This document shows, piece by piece, positions 1 to 9,200 of a DNA stretch of 41,326 nucleotides (positions are counted from its first letter, which is position 1; each line of letters starts with the position of its first letter). The notes beneath the pieces were generated by a model. That model was given only the letters and a program-made list of their open reading frames with translations, was not told the origin of the DNA and made no database searches. The stretch is from positions 1 through 41,326 of IMG/VR virus record IMGVR_UViG_3300034105_001000. One strand, given 5' to 3'. The position numbers were made by a program, and so were the translations under genes. This DNA is from a virus.

Positions 1-2395
1 TTGTTTCGTCTGTTATCTTTACTTTTTCATCAGGAGCACGTTCATTTTCATATTCTAAAGATTTTTTAGCATCCTTATTTAACTTATCTAATTTTGTAGA
101 CTCAATATATGACAATGCATTATGCTTATCAAACATGATAGCGGATCTAGTATCATTCAACTCTTTGAATCTACCTTTTATTCCTTCTATTAATCCAGCG
201 TTTTGCTCATTAGGAACTTTTGCTATAGATATTGCCTCTTGTTTAAGTTCAAACTTTTTTTGTTCAATTTCTAATAAATCTCTTATTTGATCTTTTGAAT
301 AAGATCCAATTTTATTTATGCTTTTTTGTAATGTTATTTTATTAGCGTTCTCTAATGAATTAATATTATCATTAATTACTTTGCGAGTAGTCGGGTCTAG
401 TGTCTCATCAAGTAACCTGTCATTTAATTCACTTATTTTAAGCAAATTTTTTGACGTTTGAAGTCTTTCATGATCCGGAGATATTTTGCCTACTGCATAC
501 CCAAATATATTACCCATACCAGCAACCGCGGTATGCATTAAAGCCATATTTTTATATCCGTCAACTAAAGCTTCTTTTATGTCGGATTTCTTACCTAATA
601 TTACATTGTCTGTAATATTATCTATTGCTGCAACCGTAAACCCAGTTAAACCAGCTTTATTTGTTTCGCTTAAAAATTTAGGCACATTGCTAATAGCTTT
701 ATTAACATAGGATTTAATACCGTTATTAAGCAAAGCTCTTTCTACTTCATTTTCACCAGCAGTAGCTACAACGCCTTTTGCTCCTTTTAATATTCTATTC
801 ATTCCGCCTACCATATAGAACTCCCCAAGGCCATAACCTAGCATTGCCCCGGTATATTGCAAGTCGTTATATTCAAGTGTAGGATCTGCTGCCATTTCTT
901 CATCCATTGCATAAGCTTTTTTTCCTGCTGCTCCTGCTGCAAATACGCCTTTAGCTATATTAGTTGTACCACCTACAACATACGGGGCAAGGCCTCCAAT
1001 AACCTGCCCGAGCCACATGCCCATATCGCCAATAGAATTAACTTTATCAATCTCAAACGATCGATGAGCCATACGTAACTCCTCCGATCTTTGTATCATT
1101 TTTTCACCGACCTCTGTAAAAATATTATCTTCGTATCCGCCTAAACTTTTATCTATTTTCCCTAATGAAACTAATGCGCCTCCGGCCATGCCCTCAGCAG
1201 CTCCGCCTACATTATTAATTAAATTTGAATAAGGGTTATAATTTAGTTTAAATAGATCTATATTAGATTGAACACCGGCTTTTTTGGTATCTAATTTAAC
1301 ATTCTCATTTAAAATATCTTGATATTGTGTCTTATTATTTTTATAATCTTGTAAATCTATTTTAAATTTAGCAATGTCATCAGGAGTTGCTGTCTTATCT
1401 TTTATTTTTTGCTGAGTTTTTAATATGTCCTCCGCTAGATAATTCATAGTATCTCCGTATAATACTGATTGCGCAGTATTCGCTTTTTGTTTATTAGTAA
1501 TATTTTGTATATTATTAATTTCCTGGACTTTTAAGGCTTCTTTTTGTTCTTTTAATTCTTTGTCATTTTCAGTTAAACCTCCCGTAAAGCCAGGAGTAAA
1601 CATATCATTAATTATACGTTCTTTATTTTCTTTTACTTTATCTTGTAGAAATAAATCTTTTTGCACATCTATTAATGGAGGGGCGACAAAATTTATATTA
1701 TTTTGCTTTGCAATTAGTTTTTCATTTTTTATTTTTTCTTTTGCTGCCTCTTCATATTTTGAAAATGGAATTTTTGTTTTTTCTGTATCATATAATTCAA
1801 ATGAAGGTAAATCAATAGTATCTCCGCTTAGAGCTTCAAGTGTTTTTGGAACAATATTTGCAATACCCATTGCAACATTACCCGCTTTTTCTAATCCTGT
1901 GGATATATAATCAGAAATCTGTGTAGTATTTTCTTCATCAACTAAATCATTTTGAGCATCATTATAAGCTTTGCTATTGATATTATTAATAATATTTTGA
2001 TTATTCTTATAAGCCTTACTTAATCTAGTCTTTTGCTCTTGGAAACGAATTAAAGATTTTGCTTCTTCGCCTTCCTTTATAGTGATGTCTTTTGCTTTTT
2101 TTGCTTTATATTCTGGAGTTGCACCTTCTTCTTTAAAAACAAATTCTTTTTTAAAAACTTTTGCTCCAATATCTGAAACGCCTGGTTCAACAGTAATATC
2201 TATTTGTTCTTCTTTCTTTGCTACCGGAGTTGGTTTAACAACTTCTTTTTTAACCTCTGCTTTCTTTTGCTTTGGTCTTAAAGTGAGTTTATTCTTTTTA
2301 ACATAGTCGTCAGGAGTTAAACCTTTTTGTACAGCCAGTTTTATTACTTCGTTCTCTGGCAACGCGGTCCCATCAGGGAGTAGATATTCAAACAT
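1..2395 (-). CDS. Large internal/ejected virion protein (C-terminus off the left edge)
   Basis: The frame opens with ATG at 2393-2395 and runs leftward without a stop to base 1, so only about 798 N-terminal residues are visible. It begins MFEYLLPDGTALPENEVI. A charged Lys/Glu-rich linker follows (about residues 40-110), then long helical, coiled-coil-like stretches. Glycine/alanine-rich hydrophobic segments near residues 455-490 and 520-580 could insert in membranes. It is the most downstream virion gene seen here, after two smaller coiled-coil virion proteins, which is where short-tailed phages place large DNA-ejection proteins (compare T7 gp15/gp16). No enzymatic motif was recognised in the visible part, but a transglycosylase or protease domain could lie beyond the edge. 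The role is inferred from position, size and composition. Confidence 0.6.
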   Translation of the reverse strand, partial: MFEYLLPDGTALPENEVIKLAVQKGLTPDDYVKKNKLTLRPKQKKAEVKKEVVKPTPVAKKEEQIDITVEPGVSDIGAKVFKKEFVFKEEGATPEYKAKKAKDITIKEGEEAKSLIRFQEQKTRLSKAYKNNQNIINNINSKAYNDAQNDLVDEENTTQISDYISTGLEKAGNVAMGIANIVPKTLEALSGDTIDLPSFELYDTEKTKIPFSKYEEAAKEKIKNEKLIAKQNNINFVAPPLIDVQKDLFLQDKVKENKERIINDMFTPGFTGGLTENDKELKEQKEALKVQEINNIQNITNKQKANTAQSVLYGDTMNYLAEDILKTQQKIKDKTATPDDIAKFKIDLQDYKNNKTQYQDILNENVKLDTKKAGVQSNIDLFKLNYNPYSNLINNVGGAAEGMAGGALVSLGKIDKSLGGYEDNIFTEVGEKMIQRSEELRMAHRSFEIDKVNSIGDMGMWLGQVIGGLAPYVVGGTTNIAKGVFAAGAAGKKAYAMDEEMAADPTLEYNDLQYTGAMLGYGLGEFYMVGGMNRILKGAKGVVATAGENEVERALLNNGIKSYVNKAISNVPKFLSETNKAGLTGFTVAAIDNITDNVILGKKSDIKEALVDGYKNMALMHTAVAGMGNIFGYAVGKISPDHERLQTSKNLLKISELNDRLLDETLDPTTRKVINDNINSLENANKITLQKSINKIGSYSKDQIRDLLEIEQKKFELKQEAISIAKVPNEQNAGLIEGIKGRFKELNDTRSAIMFDKHNALSYIESTKLDKLNKDAKKSLEYENERAPDEKVKITDET

Positions 2396-2420
2396 ATTGT
2401 TTTGTTTAAACTAGTTATTA

Positions 2421-3836
2421 TTATTCGTTAATTAAAGACCTAGAAGCTCCTATATAAAGCGCTAACTCTCTTGGATTACTTATTCCTTCTGTGCCGGCTA
2501 TTTGAGCATCGTTTTTATCAACTGCCCTCCAGTGCCCGTCAATTATCTTTAAGACGTTACCTCCAACTCCTCTAACAGATCCTTTTTTACTTTTTATCAA
2601 AGACAATACATTTTGATCCAATTGATTTTGTTTTTTATCTGCGGCAGAAGTTCCTCCAGTTGTTGTAGTCCTCGTTTTGCCTTTAGTAAGTTTTGGTGCA
2701 ACATTTGTAACTGTCGCAATATCATTATCAGGAGTCATTACAGCTTGTTTGTCTGGTATTGTGTCAACGATGTATTGTAAATACGCGTCCTGGAATTTTT
2801 GTTTACCTTCTGGCGTAGCCAAGTCTAATGGTGTACAAAAGTCATTTTTACCTTTTGCATATACCTCATTATACCAAGCAGAAGCTGATCTAACATCCGC
2901 TAATAATCCAGCAGACTGCTTATTCGCGTCTATGGCTAATAAAGGTTTTATTTTTTCTTTATCTACTTGTCTATAAACTTGTTTTACTGTTTTGCCGGTA
3001 ATTCTTTCAGGACTATCAACTAATATTTCTTTGCCTAAATAAGCATCATTAATCAGCCCTAATGATCGAGTTGTATTGCCTTTAGCATCTTGCTTAGTGT
3101 CTACAACATAAGCCCCACTATTAAGCTTATTTTGATCCATTGCATCCATGGTATTTGGTATATAAACAAATGGACCACCTCCTTGCTCATTAGCATTCTT
3201 TAATTGATTACCATCAATAACTTGTTCAAAATCTTGACCTCCAATATTACCTTTAACAACCCACGTACGTATACTAGGATTGTTTGGATCAACTTTAAGA
3301 GACGTTGTACCTTTTGCTTTACCGGAAAGTACTTGATAAGCCATTACCATTTTAGGGTCATTACTAGCGGATAATCCTCCCATATTTCCAATGTTAGAAC
3401 TATTCTTATCAAATGATTCGCCATAAGAACCTATAGTAGCAATATCTTCTTGAGCACCTGTAATTGAACTACGTATTTGGGCCATTCTTTGTAGAGTTTT
3501 ACTTCTATCTTGAGCTGCACCAGTTTGTAACGACATATTTAATCTACCGTATTCTTTTACAAACGGGTCGAATGTGGCATGAAAATCAACGCCTTGCTTG
3601 CTGGCAGATGTTTTATCTATTTCAGAATATAATTTTAAATTACCTTCATCAACGTTCAATTGATTTGCTAATAATTCTTTTTTATTTGCTTCTAATTCTT
3701 TTTTTAATTGCGCTTGCTTAGCGGCATAAGAAGCCGCAACTCCCGCAACAGTTTGTGTTATTGTATTTTGAAGATTTCGAAAATGTTGTCCTGTTTGAGT
3801 ATCTAGTACTTCTTGCGGATTTGTATATGCTCCCAT
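2421..3836 (-). CDS. Internal virion protein, coiled-coil (putative)
   Basis: This is a 471-residue soluble protein. Residues about 15-75 form a Lys/Glu/Gln-rich helix (AAKQAQLKKELEANKKELL) that should be a coiled coil. The middle is mixed and the C-terminus includes a low-complexity Thr/Gly linker. No signal peptide, membrane segment or catalytic motif is visible. It lies between the small glycine-rich virion protein (3862-4722) and the very large virion protein that starts at 2395, with short A/T-rich gaps. It is therefore most likely co-transcribed with them and part of the same internal or ejected protein set. I do not recognise a named family. A tail-hub or fibre-attachment protein is an alternative. 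Confidence 0.5.
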   Translation of the reverse strand: MGAYTNPQEVLDTQTGQHFRNLQNTITQTVAGVAASYAAKQAQLKKELEANKKELLANQLNVDEGNLKLYSEIDKTSASKQGVDFHATFDPFVKEYGRLNMSLQTGAAQDRSKTLQRMAQIRSSITGAQEDIATIGSYGESFDKNSSNIGNMGGLSASNDPKMVMAYQVLSGKAKGTTSLKVDPNNPSIRTWVVKGNIGGQDFEQVIDGNQLKNANEQGGGPFVYIPNTMDAMDQNKLNSGAYVVDTKQDAKGNTTRSLGLINDAYLGKEILVDSPERITGKTVKQVYRQVDKEKIKPLLAIDANKQSAGLLADVRSASAWYNEVYAKGKNDFCTPLDLATPEGKQKFQDAYLQYIVDTIPDKQAVMTPDNDIATVTNVAPKLTKGKTRTTTTGGTSAADKKQNQLDQNVLSLIKSKKGSVRGVGGNVLKIIDGHWRAVDKNDAQIAGTEGISNPRELALYIGASRSLINE

Positions 3837-3861
3837 TTATTTTATTATATTTGTTTAAATT

Positions 3862-4722
3862 CTACTCCGTCGGCGTTTTTTTAAATGCTCCTGAGCTGGC
3901 CATTGACCCTATTGTAGAGGTTATTCCGCCAATCATACCCGTTAATGCTCCTGTTTGATCTGCTCTGGCTTGTGCTGCTCTTCCTTGTGCTCCAGCTAAT
4001 TGGCCAGCAACTCTATCTAACTTTTGCATTTCTCTAGCTTCCTTTTGACCAAAAACAAATTGTTTGCCAGCAACACCTGCTTCTTGCATTCTGCCTGCTT
4101 CTGACATTTGAATGCCTTGTAACCTACCAGCCTCTGACATTTGTATGCCTTGCAGTCTACCAGCTTCAGACATTCGTATTTGCTCAAGTTGTTGTTGTCC
4201 TTGTGCTCTTAGCTTCTCATTAGCAACTTCTTGTTGTTCTATACCAGCTGCAATACCCATTTTAGATTTTAATGCTGCTTGAGCTAAAGCGGTAGCGCCT
4301 CCTGAGCCGGCTCCTGTTTGTTTTAATGTATCTAATGTATTAGCCAAAGATAAATCAACTTGTTCAGCTTCATACTCTGTAGCCTTAGTGGCTACGCTTA
4401 AATTGGCGTAAGGATTACTTATCATTCCGCTAAGGTCTTTTGCCATACCCGACAAATCTTTGGCTAAACCGCTAAGATCTTTAACTCCCGCATAAGGGTT
4501 TATAATTGCTTGCCTATTATTTTCTAAAGCGGTTAATTCGGCTTGCAGTTTTGCTGCTTCTCTTTCAGCGTCTCTTCTCGCTCTTTTAGCATCACTCATC
4601 CCCACGAGACCGGTTACAACAGAGGCGGCTCCTCCAATAAGACCGGCAATAAGCATGTTCGCCTCTTGCAAATGAGCTATAGGTTTTGCAGTGTGGATTA
4701 AAGTTTCTATTAGTAGTAACAT
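3862..4722 (-). CDS. Small internal virion protein (gp14-like in organisation)
   Basis: A 286-residue Ala/Gly/Gln-rich protein. A glycine-rich hydrophobic stretch (residues 23-42, MLIAGLIGGAASVVTGLVGM) is followed by an Arg/Ala/Glu coiled coil. Two sets of short repeats follow: LAKDLSGM units near residue 85, and units built on QMSEAGRLQGI near residues 185-215. A second glycine-rich segment lies near the C-terminus (TGMIGGITSTIGSMASSGAF). This layout matches the small membrane-active ejection proteins of podoviruses (T7 gp14-like). The start at 4722 follows an A/T-rich leader like its neighbours. The in-frame ATG at residue 23, preceded by AGAGG, is a credible alternative that would begin right at the hydrophobic segment. 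Confidence 0.55.
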   Translation of the reverse strand: MLLLIETLIHTAKPIAHLQEANMLIAGLIGGAASVVTGLVGMSDAKRARRDAEREAAKLQAELTALENNRQAIINPYAGVKDLSGLAKDLSGMAKDLSGMISNPYANLSVATKATEYEAEQVDLSLANTLDTLKQTGAGSGGATALAQAALKSKMGIAAGIEQQEVANEKLRAQGQQQLEQIRMSEAGRLQGIQMSEAGRLQGIQMSEAGRMQEAGVAGKQFVFGQKEAREMQKLDRVAGQLAGAQGRAAQARADQTGALTGMIGGITSTIGSMASSGAFKKTPTE

Positions 4723-4765
4723 ATATTATTTATTTAAAATATTATTAAAGCATCAAACGCTTATT

Positions 4766-6136
4766 CTAACGTTGTGATTGTTTATATTCGGAAGACACAA
4801 CATATAACTCGGGAGCAGTATTTGTTGAGTTGTAAGTAGACATAGTTACGGTAGCAAAAAAGCCTTTTATACCGGACATTGATTGACCAAACTGGACTTC
4901 TCCGTTATTAGCATAAGGAGTTATATTAAGAATATTACCGAAAAATTTATTTTCTTTTGACTTAAAGTTATTAGTAAATAGTTGTTCAGTCATTTCCCCA
5001 TTGCTCAATGCTAAGCTATAATTAGAGATTGGCGCAGCGGTATCGCTCTCTGTAAATAAAGATGTTACAGACCAATCCTTTGTGCCTTCATAGTTAATAG
5101 TTAAAAATGATTTGGACATGGAGGAATCTGGATTAAAAATTAATGTTACATTTGATTCATTATCTACCCCATAAAAGCTTGCTCTATTTACAGAAGGGGA
5201 ATAATGTTTCCATAGAGAACCTCCATTAAATGTATAAACATTATTTTTTAAATTTATAATTTGAGAAGGCTTATAACTAAAAAAACTATTAAAACCACCA
5301 GTTATTTCGCTAAACCCTAATGTTTTATATGATGGAGTAACAGACGGGTCTGCATTCTGCAAAGATAATATATATTGTTTACTATAAGAATCCCATCCAC
5401 CTACTATTTTCCCTTCTCCTAAATATACACTATCAATGCTTGAGAAGTTACTTCTGAAGAAATTTATCATTCCATTGGAAGATATTTCTGTTATACCGTC
5501 TTGCGATAGCCTTAGGACCGCATTTCTGTCTCTATCCGTAAAATATTTTCTATACCCATAAGCTGCAAAACTTTGCGGGTCTCTGCTTATTCCATACTCT
5601 CCGGCATAAGTTTGTACTTGGCCTATAACAGAATTAGTTGAAGTTACAGTGCCCCCTCCCTCGGCAGAATAAATAGCGCTTTTATCAATTAATGCTCTGC
5701 TGACTTTATTTTCCTGAAAGATTGTTAAATTTGTATCCTCCGCATATATTTTTTGTATAGTCCCATTTGCCGGGTCTAAACTTTTACTTATTTCTTCGCC
5801 AACTGGAAACTGATTAGTATTGTTTACACCGGTTCTGGAGTTAATTACACCAGAATATATTAAAGAACTTGATCTAGGCGTTGGATAATTATGTTCTTCA
5901 ACTAGATAAGCTTTAACACCTAAATCAACACTGGAATTATTATACCCTCCTTCTATTCTAGCTTCTTCTATTGCCCAAGCTGCAATATTAGAATTTGGTG
6001 TAAGTTGATTTGCTCCGCCGGACGGGAATGGTATTCCTAAAGAGCCGTTCCATTCCGGAGTAGTAGCCGATGAATTGGCGAATGTTTTCTTTAATAAGAA
6101 AGTATTAAAATATTTTACTTCTATTTGTGTCGCCAT
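4766..6136 (-). CDS. Tail/stabilisation structural protein
   Basis: A 456-residue beta-rich protein starting MATQIEVKYFNTFLLKK, which lacks membrane segments. The central part (about residues 125-260) has the pattern NLTIFQENKVSRALIDKSAI, then AEYGISRDPQSFAAYG-like text and TDRDRNAVLRLSQDGI. I associate this pattern with tail-hub or stabilisation proteins (P22 gp10-like) of uncultured marine phages and crAss-like phages. It lies directly downstream of the 1670-residue hub protein, with a 73-bp A/T-rich gap, so the two probably build the same tail structure. The family link is from memory. The structural role is well supported by neighbours, but the exact position in the tail is not. Confidence 0.6.
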   Translation of the reverse strand: MATQIEVKYFNTFLLKKTFANSSATTPEWNGSLGIPFPSGGANQLTPNSNIAAWAIEEARIEGGYNNSSVDLGVKAYLVEEHNYPTPRSSSLIYSGVINSRTGVNNTNQFPVGEEISKSLDPANGTIQKIYAEDTNLTIFQENKVSRALIDKSAIYSAEGGGTVTSTNSVIGQVQTYAGEYGISRDPQSFAAYGYRKYFTDRDRNAVLRLSQDGITEISSNGMINFFRSNFSSIDSVYLGEGKIVGGWDSYSKQYILSLQNADPSVTPSYKTLGFSEITGGFNSFFSYKPSQIINLKNNVYTFNGGSLWKHYSPSVNRASFYGVDNESNVTLIFNPDSSMSKSFLTINYEGTKDWSVTSLFTESDTAAPISNYSLALSNGEMTEQLFTNNFKSKENKFFGNILNITPYANNGEVQFGQSMSGIKGFFATVTMSTYNSTNTAPELYVVSSEYKQSQR

Positions 6137-6209
6137 GTTGCATATTAATTACTTATAAATATCACTTGTTTTTTTTGTTTTTTATATGTTTTTGTTACGT
6201 GTAAGCTGA

Positions 6210-9200
6210 TTATACCCATCCTTTAGTTACAGTTCCTGTAAATACACTGCCAAATGGTTCTATTGGAGTGAAACTGGGCAGGAAATATATATTATACAAG
6301 CCATTGTTAGTACTCCATCCCTGAATTACTATGTTACCATCCGCCGGAATGCCTAAATCCGCATTTGTTTTTCCGTTGGACATTAATAAATTTGATATAT
6401 TATACTTATCTCCACTTGCAATGTCAGGCGGATACGGGCTAGATAGCACAATTTGTAGTCTAGTGGAGCCAGTAGCTGGAGGAAACAAATTTGTTATAAG
6501 CCAAGGTCCTTTTTCTGCTTCTGTGCACCAAATACCTGCTCTATTCCCGCCTCCTTGAGGAGTAGTAAATTTTAAATAAAAGTTTGTATTAGGACTACCG
6601 GGTTGGGCTACAAAATAACTTCCGTCTTTAAAACTACTTACTACACGTTTCCCCACCCCATAACTTTGAGCTGTAACGCCAGCGTTATTTAAGTCTTCTG
6701 TTGGTATTGAAAATGACACATCCTCTGAATGATCAACATTGCTAGTTGCTAAATAAACCCAAGAGTGTATATACCATTTGGAATTTCCTAATATTTGAAA
6801 ATATCCATTAATACTCTCTGAATTGGTTGCTTGATTTAATATACTATAAGTTTTCCAATCAAAAGGGGCAAAACTTCCAGTAAAATTACCGTAAAAATTA
6901 ACAGATGTTGGCGTTGGTGGGTATACTATTTTAATATCTACACTATCTAATAATGATCCAGCGTCAGATACATCAATAGTTATATAATAATTATCATATA
7001 ACGCTGAAGAACTAGTTAGTCTACCTGCGCGTAATCCATTGCTATCAGTAAAGGTTTGCATATTAAATTTATTCCAATCGCCAACTCCGTTTCTAACGCT
7101 ATAAGTTAAGCCAATAGCCTTATTGATATCACTATTTGCCGTATTTGTTCCATTCTGTGCATAAAATGTGAATAAATTAGTTTGATTTAGTATTGCTGTT
7201 ATTGTTGGAATACCACTAACTATAGGAGGCGTAATAGTGAAAGACGGTTCTGAATTTGTTAAAAGATTGTTAGTAATTTTTTTTGTGAATGTATAACCAG
7301 TCTGCGTTGCCGTAATTGTAAATGTAAATAAATTATAGTCATTATTAGGTTCAAACACAAATAAACTATTAGTTTTAACTTTCCACTGCGTATTACTACT
7401 GCCAGCAACAGCGTACACTGTAAACCTTGCATCATTAATTGAAACGCTTATTGGAGCTATTATTGTGTCGGTATTGTCTTTAAATACAAAATAACCGGAG
7501 TTAGGAATTACGTCAGTATCTATATTAGAATTTTCATTCAAATAAAAACCCCAATTATCTAATAATACAATCCGCCCCGATGGAACCCCAGCATCAATTG
7601 CGGTATTTAATTCGCTTATTAATCCAGATGTGGAAGTTTCCCAATATATATCTAGTTTAGACTCAACAGGCAATGTTTCCATTACAGCTAATTTTTGCAA
7701 AGTAAGTGGACTGCCTCCAGCTGTTCTGGCTGGAATACCAATTTGGTTTTTTGTACTGATCCTTGCTATTAATGGATTTGAATTATAAGTATAAAAACTA
7801 TCATAACCAATATAAGGTATTAACATTACTGCTCTTATGGTAGAACCACCTAATGTCGCTGTAGGTGTTGCGGAAACTACAAATGTATTGGAGCCAGCAT
7901 CAATAGAAACAACATACGTTCCATCAGCAAAGGCCCCATTACCTGCAGTAATAGTTACAGTCATACCAACAGCTAGCCCAGTTACACTCGCAACTGTAAT
8001 AGTCAAACCAGCATTTGTTCCATTAACTAAATAAACTGTATTATTTAATGTTATAGAACTTTCCTGAGAGGAAAAAAACATTGAATTAAGATCAGCTATA
8101 GTATTAACAGTAGAGTTAGTATCTGACGGATAATACTGTGCATTTCCAGCTGCTGTAGTATTATTTTGTACTCTTGTAAATAATACTGCGTCACTCCTAA
8201 ATTGTCTTTGAGTTGGCCCGACAGTAATCAAATCAGCCGGCACTTTATTTATATTGTCATTTAATAATGCAATATGCGAGGTTTTGCCAATTTCCAAAGA
8301 AGTATTATTAGGATATGCTGCCATAATTCCTGGTAAATATATATTATAATATTCTTGTTGCGTTTGTTTTATAACTATTTTATAAGAATACCACCCAAGC
8401 GGATTATAATCTATACTAGTAGGATCGCCGTTATATAAACCTGGCCAATTTATTGTGGTATCCTTCGTTGCGGGTTCAATTTTTGAATTAAAAGAAACTT
8501 TTATAGAAAGTCCTGGCCATTCCAGAATACTTCCTACATCAGAAGAGCTTAAATACGGAATACTAAATGTTCCTGAATTTGATGAACTTGATACTATTAC
8601 TCCGGATTCTCTACCAAATTTATCGCACAGGACAACACCTACCTGATAGTTTCTGTTTTGTTTTATTGAATGATTCGGGTATTCTTTAATACTGGAACCG
8701 TACTCATTACCATTTTTATCGCTATATTTAATTAATGGATCAAACGAGCTTTTATTACTAAATCCAGCATTAAAGTTTAATGCTTTTGGATAGTAAAATT
8801 TATCTTGGTAATTGCCGTATACTATCCTATTGCTAACCGCTTCTTGTGTTAAAGCTTTAATTGGAGTTTTATCTGATACTCTTATTAATTCTCTTTCTGG
8901 TAAAGTTCTAAATGGTTTTTCGCCGGTATATGTATATTTATATATTTTATTTTCTGTGTCCCAGAATGCATCGCCGTCATCAATACTTACAACATCTACA
9001 ACATCAACGCTTAATGTATTGGAATTCTTATATAATATCTCTATATCTGATACTTTGCATGTTGGCGCAAGGTCTTTTGCTGCAGCAAGTAATGGTATTT
9101 GTAATATAACTTTATTAACTTTATTTTCCATAAAATCAACAATTGTACTCCTATAAGTATCCGCTTCATTATCTATTGTTGGAGAGGTGCTGCCGTCATA